From Diplonema papillatum (taxonomy: Eukaryota > Euglenozoa > Diplonemea > Diplonemida > Diplonemidae), in assembly GCA_030068145.1 (NCBI GenBank), contig JAPJBO010000231.1:62001-126000 (forward strand): DNA of 64,000 nt, in the 5' to 3' direction. The number at the start of each line of letters is the position of its first letter. Positions within the stretch are counted from its first letter, which is position 1. Below, piece by piece: positions 21,767-31,520 of the stretch. The notes under the pieces were generated by a model. The model was given only the letters and a program-made list of their open reading frames with translations, made no database searches and was not told the DNA's origin. Made by a program: the position numbers and the translations under genes.

Positions 21767-22060
21767 TCACTTCGGCTTTTCCTTCGCATCAGACTCCTCT
21801 CTGTCGATATCTACTGCCTGTTCACCCGCCGCCCGTCGCTGAGCCACCCCATGGTGCTGAATGGATCTGGAGTTTAGTTTGGAGGAGACTAGGTGATCCT
21901 TGACCCGTTTCATCGATGCTGCGGAAAACACGGCCTTGCAGTGATTGCACTGGTACCGTGTGTCCTCAACATGGGCCACGTATGCATGTGACCAACACTT
22001 CTCGCGCACCGTGGTGTTGTTTAACTGAACTGGAAGGGACGAGAAACTGTAAACCAACAA
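21767..22060 (-). CDS. Transposon ORF2, BED-type zinc finger
   Basis: A 97-residue frame with KCWSHAYVAHVEDTRYQCNH, CKAVFSAASMKRVKDHLVSS: aromatic residue, C-x2-C, then a spaced His-Leu, the layout of BED fingers that many DNA transposases use to bind their termini. It lies between ORF1 and ORF3 on the same strand, 128 bp upstream of ORF3. It may be a separate small protein or an exon: TTCCAG precedes TTAAACAACACC about 32 bp inside its 5' edge. The tail is acidic and basic mixed (DREESDAKEKPK). Confidence 0.5.
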   Translation of the reverse strand: MLVYSFSSLPVQLNNTTVREKCWSHAYVAHVEDTRYQCNHCKAVFSAASMKRVKDHLVSSKLNSRSIQHHGVAQRRAAGEQAVDIDREESDAKEKPK

Positions 22061-22317
22061 GCTGAACTCCTCTTCGCCATCGAAAATCCCAAAAAGTATG
22101 GCGACCGCGGAAACCCGCAGGGGGGGAAAAAAAAGTTCTGAACAGGACCCTGCAGGAAGTCCTGGCGCAAGCTTTTACGGAGCACAGAAAAGACTGCGCA
22201 ATGCGAAAGCGAACCCGATAGAAAAGGTCACGATGAGAACCGGGTGGTTGCGAGCAATTGAAAAGCAGCAAGAGTGATGGTCAGAAGAAGATAGTACCGC
22301 CAGGGAGGGGGCAAATC

Positions 22318-23256
22318 TCACGAACTAGAGTCGTCATCGTCGAAGAGGGCGCCTCTAGGTGGACCTTCCGGGCCTTCACCGTCCGAATCAGTCTTTGACT
22401 CCGGCACGGGAAGCTCCCATGTTTTCGCGTCCCTCTCGACGGTCGCTGTCACAACCTTTTCCACTTCTTCCGTAAGCGGCACGTACACCAACACGACACC
22501 GTTCTTGTCGACGACCTTTGGCGGTGCGTTCGGGCTCACTCGGAACTTCAGGGGGACGTTCACGGTGACTGGAAACGTCCCAGATCCGATGTCGGCGTCC
22601 CCGCCCACATCTCTTACAATGCTCAGGGACACCTTGTGCCCTGTCCTGCTTGGGGCCTCATCGCTTACGGAGCCCAACCCCGTCTCCAAGATGGTGACGT
22701 AGTCGGTGCCGACCTTCCCTCGTCGAACTTGCAGGGGGTACTTCTTCTTTGCTTCCGCGCCGGGGGCAATTTGCTGTACCGCCCCGCGGTAGATATCAGC
22801 GACGTTGGTTTCGAGGGTATAGCCCGGCAGAAGGGTCTTTTCGAGGACAGCGGCATGTGCTTTGTAGCCGGCTGCTCGCTTGTCAACCCTTGTACGCACG
22901 CAGATACCGTGGTACACGGTTTCGTTCGCCCCCCTCACTTTGTAAATCGAGGGAAGGTCATCCCCCCCTTCCCGCATCTCCTTCACCTCGGTTGCCTTCA
23001 TCTCGACGGGTTTCCACTTGCCGGTGACCGCTTTCTGCAGGGCACCGTCCTTGTTGCTGCTGTTGGCTCCAGCAACCATCTTCTCGATGGTGCTCCTGAG
23101 AGCCGGCATCCGGATTTCACCTTCCGGGTCTTCTCTCAGGAACAGTGCCACAAAGGCGTTGATGGCGTCGTTCCTCGGCACTTTGGGCGAGGAAGACTGC
23201 TCTTCTCTTTTGCGCTTCCCCGCTTTAGCTTCTGGTGTCTGCTGCTTCGCTGACAT
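22318..23256 (-). CDS. Transposon ORF1, 312-residue protein of unknown function
   Basis: It begins MSAKQQTPEAKAGKRKREEQ, a nuclear-localisation-like start, and ends in the acidic FDDDDSSS. The central part has mixed alpha/beta character (RGANETVYHGICVRTRVDKR, QVRRGKVGTDYVTILETGLG, VVDKNGVVLVYVPLTEEVEK). No family is recognised. Position at the 5' end of the same-strand ORF series, just inside the right terminal repeats, argues that it belongs to the element rather than to the host. Confidence 0.6.
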   Translation of the reverse strand: MSAKQQTPEAKAGKRKREEQSSSPKVPRNDAINAFVALFLREDPEGEIRMPALRSTIEKMVAGANSSNKDGALQKAVTGKWKPVEMKATEVKEMREGGDDLPSIYKVRGANETVYHGICVRTRVDKRAAGYKAHAAVLEKTLLPGYTLETNVADIYRGAVQQIAPGAEAKKKYPLQVRRGKVGTDYVTILETGLGSVSDEAPSRTGHKVSLSIVRDVGGDADIGSGTFPVTVNVPLKFRVSPNAPPKVVDKNGVVLVYVPLTEEVEKVVTATVERDAKTWELPVPESKTDSDGEGPEGPPRGALFDDDDSSS

Positions 23257-23687
23257 TGCTTGTCTTTTTTCTTTTTCTTTTTGACTCTTACTATTTTAGA
23301 GTTTATCACAATGAGCTGAAGCAGTGATGGATGGCAGATTGGTAAGCACGCAAGTGAATGTAAATAGTAGCGTACGTAGATGGCCAGTAAACGACAGGTT
23401 TTCGTAAACTAAGCAGGGGGATGCCACTTACACGCCAATACACGGCCCAGCGCTGCCCTAGTGCCATCTCTGGCGCGCGCAAGCCGCCACACCACCGCTA
23501 AACACAGGAATCTGCTATGCCACAGCATACAGCTGTATGCTTGTAGCATACAGCTGTATGCTACAGCATACAGGCTGTATGCTGTAGCATACAGGCTGTA
23601 TGCTGTAGCATACAGGCTGTATGCTGTAGCATACAGGTAGTTTAGCATACAGCCACAGCATACAGGGACCCCTGTAAGTCCACCGTG

Positions 23688-24595
23688 TGCACTGTAGAGG
23701 GGGGGGGGGGGGGGGGGGGGTCTGGTTTATCCGGCCATCCGGCCAAAGTGGCTGATCCTTAACAAGAGCGCTGGACCCCCCCCCAGTAACGGCTTATCAC
23801 GTGGGCGGCCCTGAGATTACCCCCCCAGGTGACACCACTTTATCTTGGCCATACTTCAACTCCCTTATCTTTTGCTGTGTAACTTCGGCTGCCTTCCCGC
23901 CTTTTTTTCACACCGATCCAGAACGACCACTGCCCTTGATGACTCCCACGAATGCAACAAAAACGGAATTTCAAGCGAACTTCAACTCTAAAAAGTGCCC
24001 GATGGAACCCCTTGTCAATACCAGAGAGCGTGAAGTGAGGCGAGACAGTATCCTCGTTGCAACAAGAGTCGTGGATACCAGCAGTGCCAGTCATTGCACA
24101 ATGCCGATTCCCGGCATGAGCACAAGCGATGCAGTAAATGAAAGGTGAGACGGCACCGGCTCACTGTGTCAAAGGACATTGCTACGAACGCACTATCAGC
24201 CCGATGGGATGGCCATTGCTTCCTCATCGTGGGAGTGTAACCGGGTGCAAATTACAAGGCTGCCGAGTGGCCAAGCCGGAAACGAGGGAGCTTACTGCCG
24301 GCATATTGGCAGATATTGTTTTCTGTATTCCCTCTGGCTGGAGCGCGCCATCAAAAACGTTTTTAACAAGCAGCCAAATGTCGCCAGGCACACGACTGTA
24401 GAGACCGACAACAACAACAAATACACAACCCAAACCCCGCAGGCCAAAAGCAGCGGCTGCCATCGCAGAGTACGATGCCATGGGCAAGGCACCTCGGAAG
24501 GGTACAAAAACGTATGCCTTTTTGTTTGGTCGAAAGTTCCTTCAGCGCCGTCGGCGGAGGTGTTATCCGTAAGGCTGACCCTGCAATCGACTGGC
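23688..24595. other. Intergenic with G-run and outer inverted motif
   Basis: It contains a G-run at 23699-23720 and CCTTAACAAGAG at 23757, the mirror of CTTGTTAAGAAC at 19252. TTTCAAGCGAACTTCAACTC at 23965 is a fragment of the leader-module motif. No gene is supported. Confidence 0.45.
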
Positions 24596-24800
24596 TCCTG
24601 CCCCGGATCGAAGTTCTTGATCTTCTTTTGCGGTAACGCCGACCTTTACTGCCCAGCACGGAAACAGGGCTTGCAGAAGTGTTCCCCCGATCCTGTCGAC
24701 CGTGTAGGTTCTTGCCCCCTGAGCGAAGTTCTTGATCTTCGTCTCCGGCAGCGCCGATCTTTACTCACGGGAAAAAGGCTCGCAGTGATCGGCGCACGGA
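24596..24800. repeat. Two-copy direct repeat of about 115 bp
   Basis: GAAGTTCTTGATCTTC, followed by GGTAACGCCGACCTTTACTG or GGCAGCGCCGATCTTTACTC, occurs at about 24610 and 24727. It lies directly next to the LSU rRNA segment and may derive from ribosomal DNA. I could not place it in a known rRNA position. Confidence 0.55.
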
Positions 24801-24904
24801 AGGTGGGGTTTCCCCCGAGTCGTTGAAACGCGCCCTCTCTTCCGAAACGGGAAGAGAGTCTCGCGCGCAGCCTCAGAAGCTGGATGAACAAGCGGGAGTC
24901 ACAT

Positions 24905-24995
24905 CCGCCTTCCGCACGTCAACACCGCAACAGACCTCCACCAGGGTCTCCCCCGGCTTCGTCCCAGGCAAAGTTCACCATCTTTCGGGTCCCAA
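24905..24995 (-). rRNA. Cytosolic LSU (28S) rRNA segment A
   Basis: On the minus strand this reads GGGACCCGAAAGATGGTGAA, CTTTGCCTGGG and CCTGGTGGAGGTC, then TTGACGTGC. These are hallmarks of eukaryotic 28S rRNA, at about position 800 of the yeast molecule. Sequence further 5' on this strand (GAACACGGCTCGCCCGGAGA at about 25160) weakly resembles the preceding conserved region. Sequence after it diverges quickly. It is either a fast-evolving or a degenerate ribosomal gene piece. The order relative to segment B is reversed from a normal gene. Confidence 0.75.
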
Positions 24996-25577
24996 CAAGT
25001 GTACTTAACCCCTAGCAGTAGAGCATCCGCGGCCTCAGGCCATCTCCCTCACGATGATGCTGTTTATGTCGGCAACAGGTCTCCGCTGGTAGGCGCTTCG
25101 TCGCACATTCCTTGCCTCGGGGTCTTCTGTGAGCGTGCATATTTCTCCGGGCGAGCCGTGTTCACCGCGTCCTCCGGGGCCTTCTTCGGTTGCGACCCCC
25201 TTACCGACCGGGCAAACTCGGCTTTCTTCCGGGGGTTGGGTCTAAATCCTGGTCAGGTCAGGTTGTCACCTCGTCGACTCCTCGAGGGGGATTTCCGAGG
25301 TTCAAGAGATACTCCACATATCTTTTCATTCCCGCGCTTGAAAGCTGTTTTCGACACACCTATCCCAACTTTCCGGCATATCTAAGAAATGGGCTATTTA
25401 ACGACCCCTGTGGAGGTCGCTGGTCGGTAAGGGGCTAACCTCAATTCCCTTTCCAGTGAATCAGCCGGGGTACTTGCACACGTTTGGGTTGCAGCACACC
25501 CGCGTTTCGGGTGTCACTCGGACACACCCTCTTTAACTCCAGCTTCTGAGGCTGGACCTCGCCTTTGTAAGGCGTGC

Positions 25578-25710
25578 ACGGATCCAGTTTGCCGACTTCC
25601 CTTACCTACATTGTTCTGTCGGCCAGAGGCTTTTAGCCTAGGAGACCTATTGCGGTTAACGGTACGGCCCGATGCAAGAGAATGAGATCTCCCCTGTTTT
25701 TTCCATGCAC
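25578..25710 (-). rRNA. Cytosolic LSU (28S) rRNA segment B
   Basis: The minus strand reads GGGCCGTACCGTTAACCGCA, AGGTCTCC, GCCTCTGGCC, AACAATGTAGGTAAGGGAAG and TCGGCAAACTGGATCCG. This is one of the best-conserved stretches of eukaryotic LSU rRNA (about position 1400 in yeast 25S). It is followed by a hairpin GTCCAGCCTCAGAAGCTGGA where a normal gene continues with CGTAACTTCGGG. In the normal molecule this region is 3' of segment A, but here it is 5' of it, only about 600 bp away. Confidence 0.8.
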
Positions 25711-26798
25711 ATCCACAAGACACCCTACTACACGAAGAAAGTGCAGCTTTCCAGGATAGTTAACCCTGTCCCCGCGTGAAGCGTTTCAAGCCCTCCCACG
25801 GAGCCGCCGCCCGAGTCTAGCCCGGCCCATCTGACGATGGGCACCTGAAGCCCACTTTTCAATGTCTTCTTCATTGAGTTAGGCCGAAGAACAAGAGGGA
25901 TGCCCCGGAAAAACATTCTTTGGTACTGGTTTGACCGAGGCCAGTTCGCCGAAGCAGCTGTGTTGCTCGGTGGCGAGGTTATGCCGTCGTCAGCCCATCC
26001 GTGGCACACAATCGAGTTTTCCACCTCTCGGTGGCGCATCATCATTAATGATCGCCTTCGCCGCACTCTATTCACGAATCCCAAACAGGTTCTCGACGTG
26101 GATGACGGAGTTCAACGCTCGCCACGGGTTCATGCCCGACATCCTGCTCAGCGCCCTGCCGAAATGAGGATGACACGCACGTTTGCGTTCATGCAGGGCT
26201 TCGTTCTCGTGGGCAACCTGCCTTGTATTTGTCTGCAGCTGCTGACGTCGCTTTTGTGCAGTGTCGTGGCACCAAGTCTATTGGGTCGCGCGGCACGACC
26301 AGTATCAAAAATCCGAAGGACTTGTGAAAATGCCAATTCCAATCCTATCCCGACGGTTCGACGACAGGATACTAGCGAACTTGCCGAAAGTACCCGGTCT
26401 ACTGAACTTCGTTGTCAACTTTCGCCGCAGCACAGGCTCAAGAGAGAGACCACCACCAACAACAACAACAACGCCAATAGACTTTCTCTGTTCGTCTTTG
26501 CTGCTGTTCTGAGAGTTGACTTGCTGTCGACCGCATCAAAAAAAAAGAAGAAGAAGTAACGAAAGAAACAGTTGTACATTGCACAACATCGTCGAATGGA
26601 GAAGACGCAACACACCCCGGCGCGTATACCCTTTGCCCCCTTGCCCGTGGGGAATCGCGTCTCGGCACGATTTCTTTTTCGTACTGCCAATCTTGCATTG
26701 AGAATGCCGAAAAGGGTACGTAAGCAGCGTGTTTAGACCAGAATTCCCATCTTGACGAGAAACTCCGGGCTATAAGTCAAGCGGAATGCGCGGCACGC
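25711..26798. other. Intergenic; possible further rDNA-derived sequence
   Basis: 25711-25870 continues on the minus strand from LSU segment B without an obvious match. Beyond it are only short ORFs, an AAC-rich patch at 26455-26475 and an A-rich run at 26538-26556. No gene is supported. Confidence 0.35.
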
Positions 26799-26998
26799 AC
26801 CTACAAAGCATCTGCTTTGTCGGACGTACTCGAAGAGGCCGCCAGTTGCGAAATCAAGGAAAGGAGGAAACGTGCTTTGGGCCACAGGTAATTCGGGCTA
26901 TTCAACAAAAAAGGACTCCTCTGTGGTTCTGTAGTTGTGTTGTTGTTTCTCCCCTCTGGCCGTCGGCATAAGCACCGGACAGCCTCTTCGAGTAGTTC
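26799..26998 (+). repeat. Introner-like element, diverged copy
   Basis: CACCTACAAAGCATCTGCTT, GAGGCCGCCAGTTGCGAAA, GGAGGAAACGTGCTTTGG, CTATTCAACAAAAAAGGAC, TGTAGTTGTGTTGTTGTTTC and AGCCTCTTCGAGTAG follow the family order. The GTAAGCG block is lost. No flanking exon was recognised. Confidence 0.65.
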
Positions 26999-27574
26999 CT
27001 TTTTGTCCGCCTCTGACCTTGCGAGTCTGCCCCTTGGCCCTCTCTCCGTTGCACACCACCCTAGCACCGGCCGTTCCGCTTCCCTAGCTTGACGCATGGT
27101 GCTCCTTGAAAATGTTCCATCAATGTGTTTCTCCTTTTCTGCTAACTCCGTTTCTGGGGACGAAAAAGTGCAATACCATGAGTCCCCCCCGGTCGGGTTG
27201 AGCTTTCTCCCTTTTCTCAGCACCTGAGCCAGTCGCGGCCCGCAGCGTCCTGTCATGGATTGCCGTGCCCCCCTCCGTTGTTGCCAAGTGTCCGGAGACC
27301 GAACATGTGGGGTGCGGCAGCTCAGCAATGAATGAGGCCGAGACCATTGGCACTCGAGGCCGTTTCGGTGACAATCTCAGTCTGACCATCTCTGCCGACG
27401 CACATGATTGCGAGGATACGAACATTGAGTGGGTGGAATGAGCAAACACTTCCTCCGGCTACCACCAGTCCAACTCAACACCCACTGCGCTGATCGTGCA
27501 AACGATTCTATTGTTCTTGTGGCACTCCCACATTATTATTGAGTTCGTTCTGAATGCGTTGTGGGTCACCGGCT
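26999..27574. other. Intergenic, no gene seen
   Basis: Short overlapping frames on both strands without motifs. Confidence 0.4.
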
Positions 27575-27703
27575 GGATGGCGAGACCCTGCTGTGGACAT
27601 GGATGGCGAGACCCTGCTGTGGACATGGATGGCGAGACCCTGCTGTGGACATGGATGGCGAGACCCTGCTGTGGACATGGATGGCGAGACCCTGCTGTGG
27701 ACA
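27575..27703 (+). repeat. 26-bp minisatellite, five units
   Basis: GATGGCGAGACCCTGCTGTG recurs every 26 bp with almost no variation. The three repeat-coded peptides in different frames are artefacts, since 26 is not a multiple of three. Confidence 0.9.
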
Positions 27704-28088
27704 CCTGACAAGATGCGCGACTGCGCACTGCTCGAGCGCCTCGACGAACTGTTACCGCTGCCCACTCGGAGCTTTGATTACCGACCTCTACCACGAATTC
27801 CATGGAACAAGAGAGGGAAATGCAGAAAAAAAAACGAAAAAGGCCGCTCCTGGTCCAGGAACGTGACGGTCAACCACAGCTTGCAAAGCTTGAGTGGTGC
27901 GCCAAGCCTTGATGCTTTAGTTTGGGAAATCGGTAGCCACTTGACCCGTAGGCCCGTGGCTCTGCAGTACCGCCGAACACGTGAAGCTTGGCTCCCGTGG
28001 GGGAAATGCAGAAACAAACAAATAAACACACACACACACAGTCAACAAAACCAACAAACAAAAGAAACAAAAAACAGTCCAAAAAGAG

Positions 28089-29072
28089 ATGCAGAAGCTA
28101 ATCTCCTTCACGGCTCTGCTGGCGGCGGCCAGTGCGCAGGTCTTCCAACCGAACCTTGTGCCGACACTGTTCGCGGGTACCGGAACCGGGATGGCGGCAT
28201 GTGGTGACTCGGTTCCGACGACGAGGGCTAGTATCGGGAACTGCATGCGCTGGAATACGGCATCCATGAAATTCACCGCGAACGAAGATCTGAAGGAGTG
28301 CAAAGCCAAAGGCGACAAGGCTACTACGTGGACCATGGACTACTGGGGCGGCTCCACAGAATGCGCGGGCGAAAGCGACCGGACGCGTGTCATTCTGATC
28401 CACGGCCAGTGCTATCATTTCGACGAGTTCTCAGTTCGCTTCGAGACGACCCTCGGGGCAGTGGAGGCGTGCGAAATGGCCGGCATGCAGGCAAAGCTTT
28501 ACGGACAGGAGGTGATCTTGACCGAGTATAACAACGGAGGATGCGAGGGCAGCGCGGCGTCCGTTGAAACGGTTCCGGTGTTCGTGCAGTCGACGGCTCC
28601 TGCTCCGGTCGGTGCTTCGAAGTGCGAGAACGTCTGCGACGGGTTCTGCTGCCGCAGAGCTTCGGATGACTGCGTGCTGGCACCGGGTTCCTACAAGCAG
28701 ATGATGACGTGCTTCCGGGGTAGGAGCGTGATTTCGCTTGAGGAGTTCAGCGACAACGCTTGCGCGATTCAAGAGTCCTCCATCGGGTTCGTTGCTGGGC
28801 AGTGCAACAAGGCAAGCGACACTATGTCGATGCACGCCCTGATTTCGCCGTCGATGGCGGTGGCTGGCGCCGTGTGCGACTACACACCAGCGGAAGGTGT
28901 ACTGTTCACCGGCGGCGTGTCGTCTGTAGTCCTGGCCGTCGTCAACTCAGCCACATTCACGAACGAGATCGCGCATGGTTCCGATGTCCTCGAAACTGTC
29001 GATTCTCCTGCAGACACCCCTGCTCTGTCTCTTCTCGTGGCAATCGCCGCTGTGTGTGCAATGATGCTGTGA
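28089..29072 (+). CDS. Secreted or surface Cys-rich protein, probably GPI-anchored
   Basis: A 327-residue intronless frame. Residues 1-17, MQKLISFTALLAAASAQ, form a clear signal peptide with a cleavage-like ASA-Q. The mature part is Cys-rich: MAACGDSV, GNCMRW, STECAGESD, CENVCDGFCCRRASDDC, ACAIQESS. The last 20 residues (PALSLLVAIAAVCAMML) are hydrophobic and follow a small-residue stretch, the arrangement of a GPI-attachment signal. It is probably exported and surface-bound. No family is recognised. The start codon is the first ATG after an (AC)n tract at 28026-28040, with AAAAAGAG before it. GC-rich third positions contrast with the flanks, supporting a real gene. A paralog of extracellular coat proteins is possible but not shown. 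Confidence 0.8.
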   Translation: MQKLISFTALLAAASAQVFQPNLVPTLFAGTGTGMAACGDSVPTTRASIGNCMRWNTASMKFTANEDLKECKAKGDKATTWTMDYWGGSTECAGESDRTRVILIHGQCYHFDEFSVRFETTLGAVEACEMAGMQAKLYGQEVILTEYNNGGCEGSAASVETVPVFVQSTAPAPVGASKCENVCDGFCCRRASDDCVLAPGSYKQMMTCFRGRSVISLEEFSDNACAIQESSIGFVAGQCNKASDTMSMHALISPSMAVAGAVCDYTPAEGVLFTGGVSSVVLAVVNSATFTNEIAHGSDVLETVDSPADTPALSLLVAIAAVCAMML

Positions 29073-31002
29073 GACTCCACCTACCATCATACATACACAG
29101 GTACTGTTCCGACTCGTCCGCCACGCTCGTGTAGCCGAGCTCGACATGCTGCAGCATGAACCAGTGTTCATGCAGCACCTCCCTTCCCACTCTCCCGTCC
29201 AAGCACCACGTACTTCTTGCCTTGTGGACTGATGAAGCAGCATTGAGTTACAAGTACGTTGATCGCAAACTTTGCGTTTCTACCCAGCCCTCTGCTTTCT
29301 TTTTCACGAACGTACGTTTCGCGGCCAGCCTGCACACATGCACGGTGCTTCCGAAGTACGTGGTCGTCATGGTCACTCCCCAACCCCCCACCCCACGCAC
29401 GAGTTTCCTCCCCTTTCCGACAGCCAGTTCTGCTCTCTGTGCGTAGAAAACATGATAGATATTGGTACGGAGCGTGAGAAAAAAGGCAGGAAGACGAAAA
29501 TGAGAAGTTCGTCACCGCAGACTGTGGCATTTTTAACTCGTGTGTCCCTGAATCTAGCTCAACGTAAACGAGCGATCAGGCACTGCGCTCAACTAAAACA
29601 GCACAGTCTGTCTTGTCTCTCTTCCATCTTCATCTTCATCATGATCATGTTCATGACCATGATCATCGTTAGTTCTGCAACAGCCGCGGTTGAGTGACGC
29701 TCTAATTTCTCTTCCTTTACGGTTTCTTGTCTACAAAGACTACGCATTTATTTTCCCCCACACGGCGGAGTCGAGACTCGCAGGAAGCAAGCTGCGTTAA
29801 AGAAGTGTGCCGTGCTATACCCAAAACACGTGTGTGGTGTGGCACCTAGTCCCTCCTCTGTCCATCCCGAGGCTGATAGCAGGGGCCTCTGGCGCCGGCG
29901 TTTTCGGAATCCTGAAGCGTCTGGCTGCAGAAAACGAACTGTTGTGTCCTTTCACGACCTACCCCTCCTTCTACAAGGCCCTGGGTGGAGGGGCGGGTTC
30001 CAGAGGCATTCTGGAGACGCTGAACGAGAGGCACAAGTCGCTGCGCAGCCGCAGGCCCGCTTTTTTTTAGCCCAGCTTCTCCAGAGGCTGGATTCGACCG
30101 TGTACCCATGCAAAACACAATACACTCCGAACACTACATCACCTCACACTACACACTTCTGAGAGGACCCTACCCTTTTCGATGCATTGGGTAAAGAGCG
30201 CCGCCAATCCGGCTGATCTTCCCTGGCGTGTTTCCTCTCACCACGAATCGCAAGCACCCTGAGGATGGATCCGAACACACTGTAGCAAACGAGAGGCGCT
30301 TCGTTTTCTCTGTGCGTGATCGTTAATCGATCTCCCGTTCCCTTTCTTTTTCTTTCCCCCCCCGTTGCTTCTTCAGGACAGGAGTTCTGATCGACCAACC
30401 ACCAAAACACACCTGCCTGCGTCTTCTTAGCATTGTAAATCATCCGCAAACATCCCTCGTTGCGCGGAGCAACAAACGAGGGTGGCCGCACAGCGCTGAA
30501 GGCTGCAACAACCGACGCCTGCGAGAGCCCAAGCATGACTCGGAAGAAGCAGCGAAAACACGGGGCGCGGCAAAGATCAAGCACTTGCGACTGCCCGCTC
30601 CCACCCAACGATCGATTGTTGAATGGAATAGAATGCATGATTGGTCAGGGACGTCCGGTCTTCGTACCGTCAAGTTTGATGAGGAGATCCGATAATGCGT
30701 GTAACCACTAACCTGCGGAATGCACCGGTCCCAATGTGATCCTCGGAACACCCGCAGAACACGAAACTGCTCGAAACAGGGTAACCCCAACCGATCACCC
30801 ACGTTCCTTGTTGACCTTTTTGCTCGTCCAGTGGGTAGAAGTCGACGGTATGACCGCCGCGGCCACAAGCCGCAGCGGTCATCATTAGCATCAGTTGTCC
30901 ACATGTACATATCTGCGGATTGCTTGTTCTATGCTACCCTCAAACCAACCACTTCCAAACCAGATCTGCACAACAACAACGCACCACGCGGGGAGTAGAA
31001 CG
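29073..31002. other. Intergenic with R3 copy and unassigned frame
   Basis: R3 copy 2 spans 29499-29700. A plus-strand frame at 29870-30070 encodes LIAGASGAGVFGILKRLAAE and FTTYPSFYKALGGGAGSRGI. It is GC-rich and could be an exon, but it has no acceptor or motif to support it. The rest shows nothing recognisable. Confidence 0.35.
29499..29700 (+). repeat. Dispersed repeat R3, copy 2
   Basis: ATGAGAAGTTCGTCACCGCA, GCGATCAGGCACTGCGCTCA, a CAT/CATGAT-rich run at 29625-29668 and CAGCCGCGGTTGAGTGACG match copy 1 at 2660-2835. Confidence 0.75.
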
Positions 31003-31389
31003 ATGCGGACACCGGAAGAAGACAACGTGCTCGGGAAGATGGTCGACTGCCTATCCGGGAGTGGTTTCGTCGACCAGGTGGAATCGTGGTGCGGCAAGCA
31101 TTGCGCCGCATTCACAAAGGAGAGAGACGGAACCGAGGCGATGGAGTGCGACCACGACCTGAAGGCCCTGCACGGTGATTTTTGCGACTTGTATGAGAAG
31201 ATGGCGCTCGGGGTTCTTCAGGAAGCCGGCGTCACCCTCGACGAGTTCCTAGCCATCTGCAAGAGGAACTGCGGGGAGGACATGGAGGTGCAGTTCTTTG
31301 TCGAGATTCTTTCGTCGATCACAGACTTCCGCGTCTTTTACGACATGATGGAAAGGAAGCGCTGCGACCTTGCAGAAGAAGCGAAGTAA
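31003..31389 (+). CDS. BART-domain protein (ARL2BP/CFAP36-like)
   Basis: A 128-residue protein that is essentially one domain. Helices with DFCDLYEKMALGVLQEAGVT, LDEFLAICKRN and FVEILSSITDFRVFYDMMER fit the BART-like fold that binds ARL2/ARL3 GTPases in ARL2BP and the ciliary protein CFAP36. The family's closing (D/E)F...F..MM.(K/R) signature is present. The N-terminus carries three cysteines and a helix FVDQVESWCGKHCAAF. It is intronless from ATG 31003. The stop overlaps a perfect donor-like GTAAGT (31385), so a longer spliced form cannot be excluded. A decayed repeat of its last 60 bp plus the following UTR is at 31440-31520. A ciliary or small-GTPase role is inferred from the family. Confidence 0.7.
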   Translation: MRTPEEDNVLGKMVDCLSGSGFVDQVESWCGKHCAAFTKERDGTEAMECDHDLKALHGDFCDLYEKMALGVLQEAGVTLDEFLAICKRNCGEDMEVQFFVEILSSITDFRVFYDMMERKRCDLAEEAK

Positions 31390-31520
31390 GTTTTGCCATG
31401 TCTCGAACTGCATGCGCTTGGTACAGCTTGTACTCCGATTTCAAGCGCTGCTGCGTTGCAGAAGCGGAGTAACCTTTGCCGTGTCTTGAACTGCACGCGC
31501 TTGGTATAGCTGGTACGAGG
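31349..31520 (+). repeat. Two-copy tandem duplication over the gene's 3' end
   Basis: AAGCGCTGCGACCTTGCAGA with GCGAAGTAAGTTTTGCC and ACTGCATGCGCTTGGTA (31355-31430) is repeated, diverged, at 31443-31516 (AAGCGCTGCTGCGTTGCAGA, GCGGAGTAACCTTTGCC, ACTGCACGCGCTTGGTA). The unit is about 88 bp. It includes the stop codon of the BART gene. Confidence 0.8.

Larger units (their letters stand above)
19501..23687. mobile_element. 4.2-kb DNA transposon with 33-bp terminal inverted repeats
   Basis: The left end CACGGTGGACTTACAGGGGT plus TCCTGTATGCTGT (19501-19533) is matched by the reverse complement at 23655-23687 with one mismatch. Inside each end is a cluster of the palindrome CTGTATGCTACAGCATACAG (19520-19660 and 23515-23665), typical of subterminal transposase-binding arrays. 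The interior carries three minus-strand ORFs, 22318-23256, 21767-22060 and 19791-21638. Outside lies a weaker inverted pair around TTGTTAAG (19252 and 23757) next to C/G runs, possibly an older outer element. No clear target duplication was found. The superfamily is unassigned. Confidence 0.85.

Noticed and set aside
24230-24320. tRNA-like string GGCTGCCGAGTGGCCAAGC
   Set aside because: No matching acceptor stem, anticodon arm or T-loop can be formed.
27554-27866. Overlapping frames with repeated DMDGETLLW-type peptides
   Set aside because: A 26-bp minisatellite read in shifting frames, with no consistent protein period.
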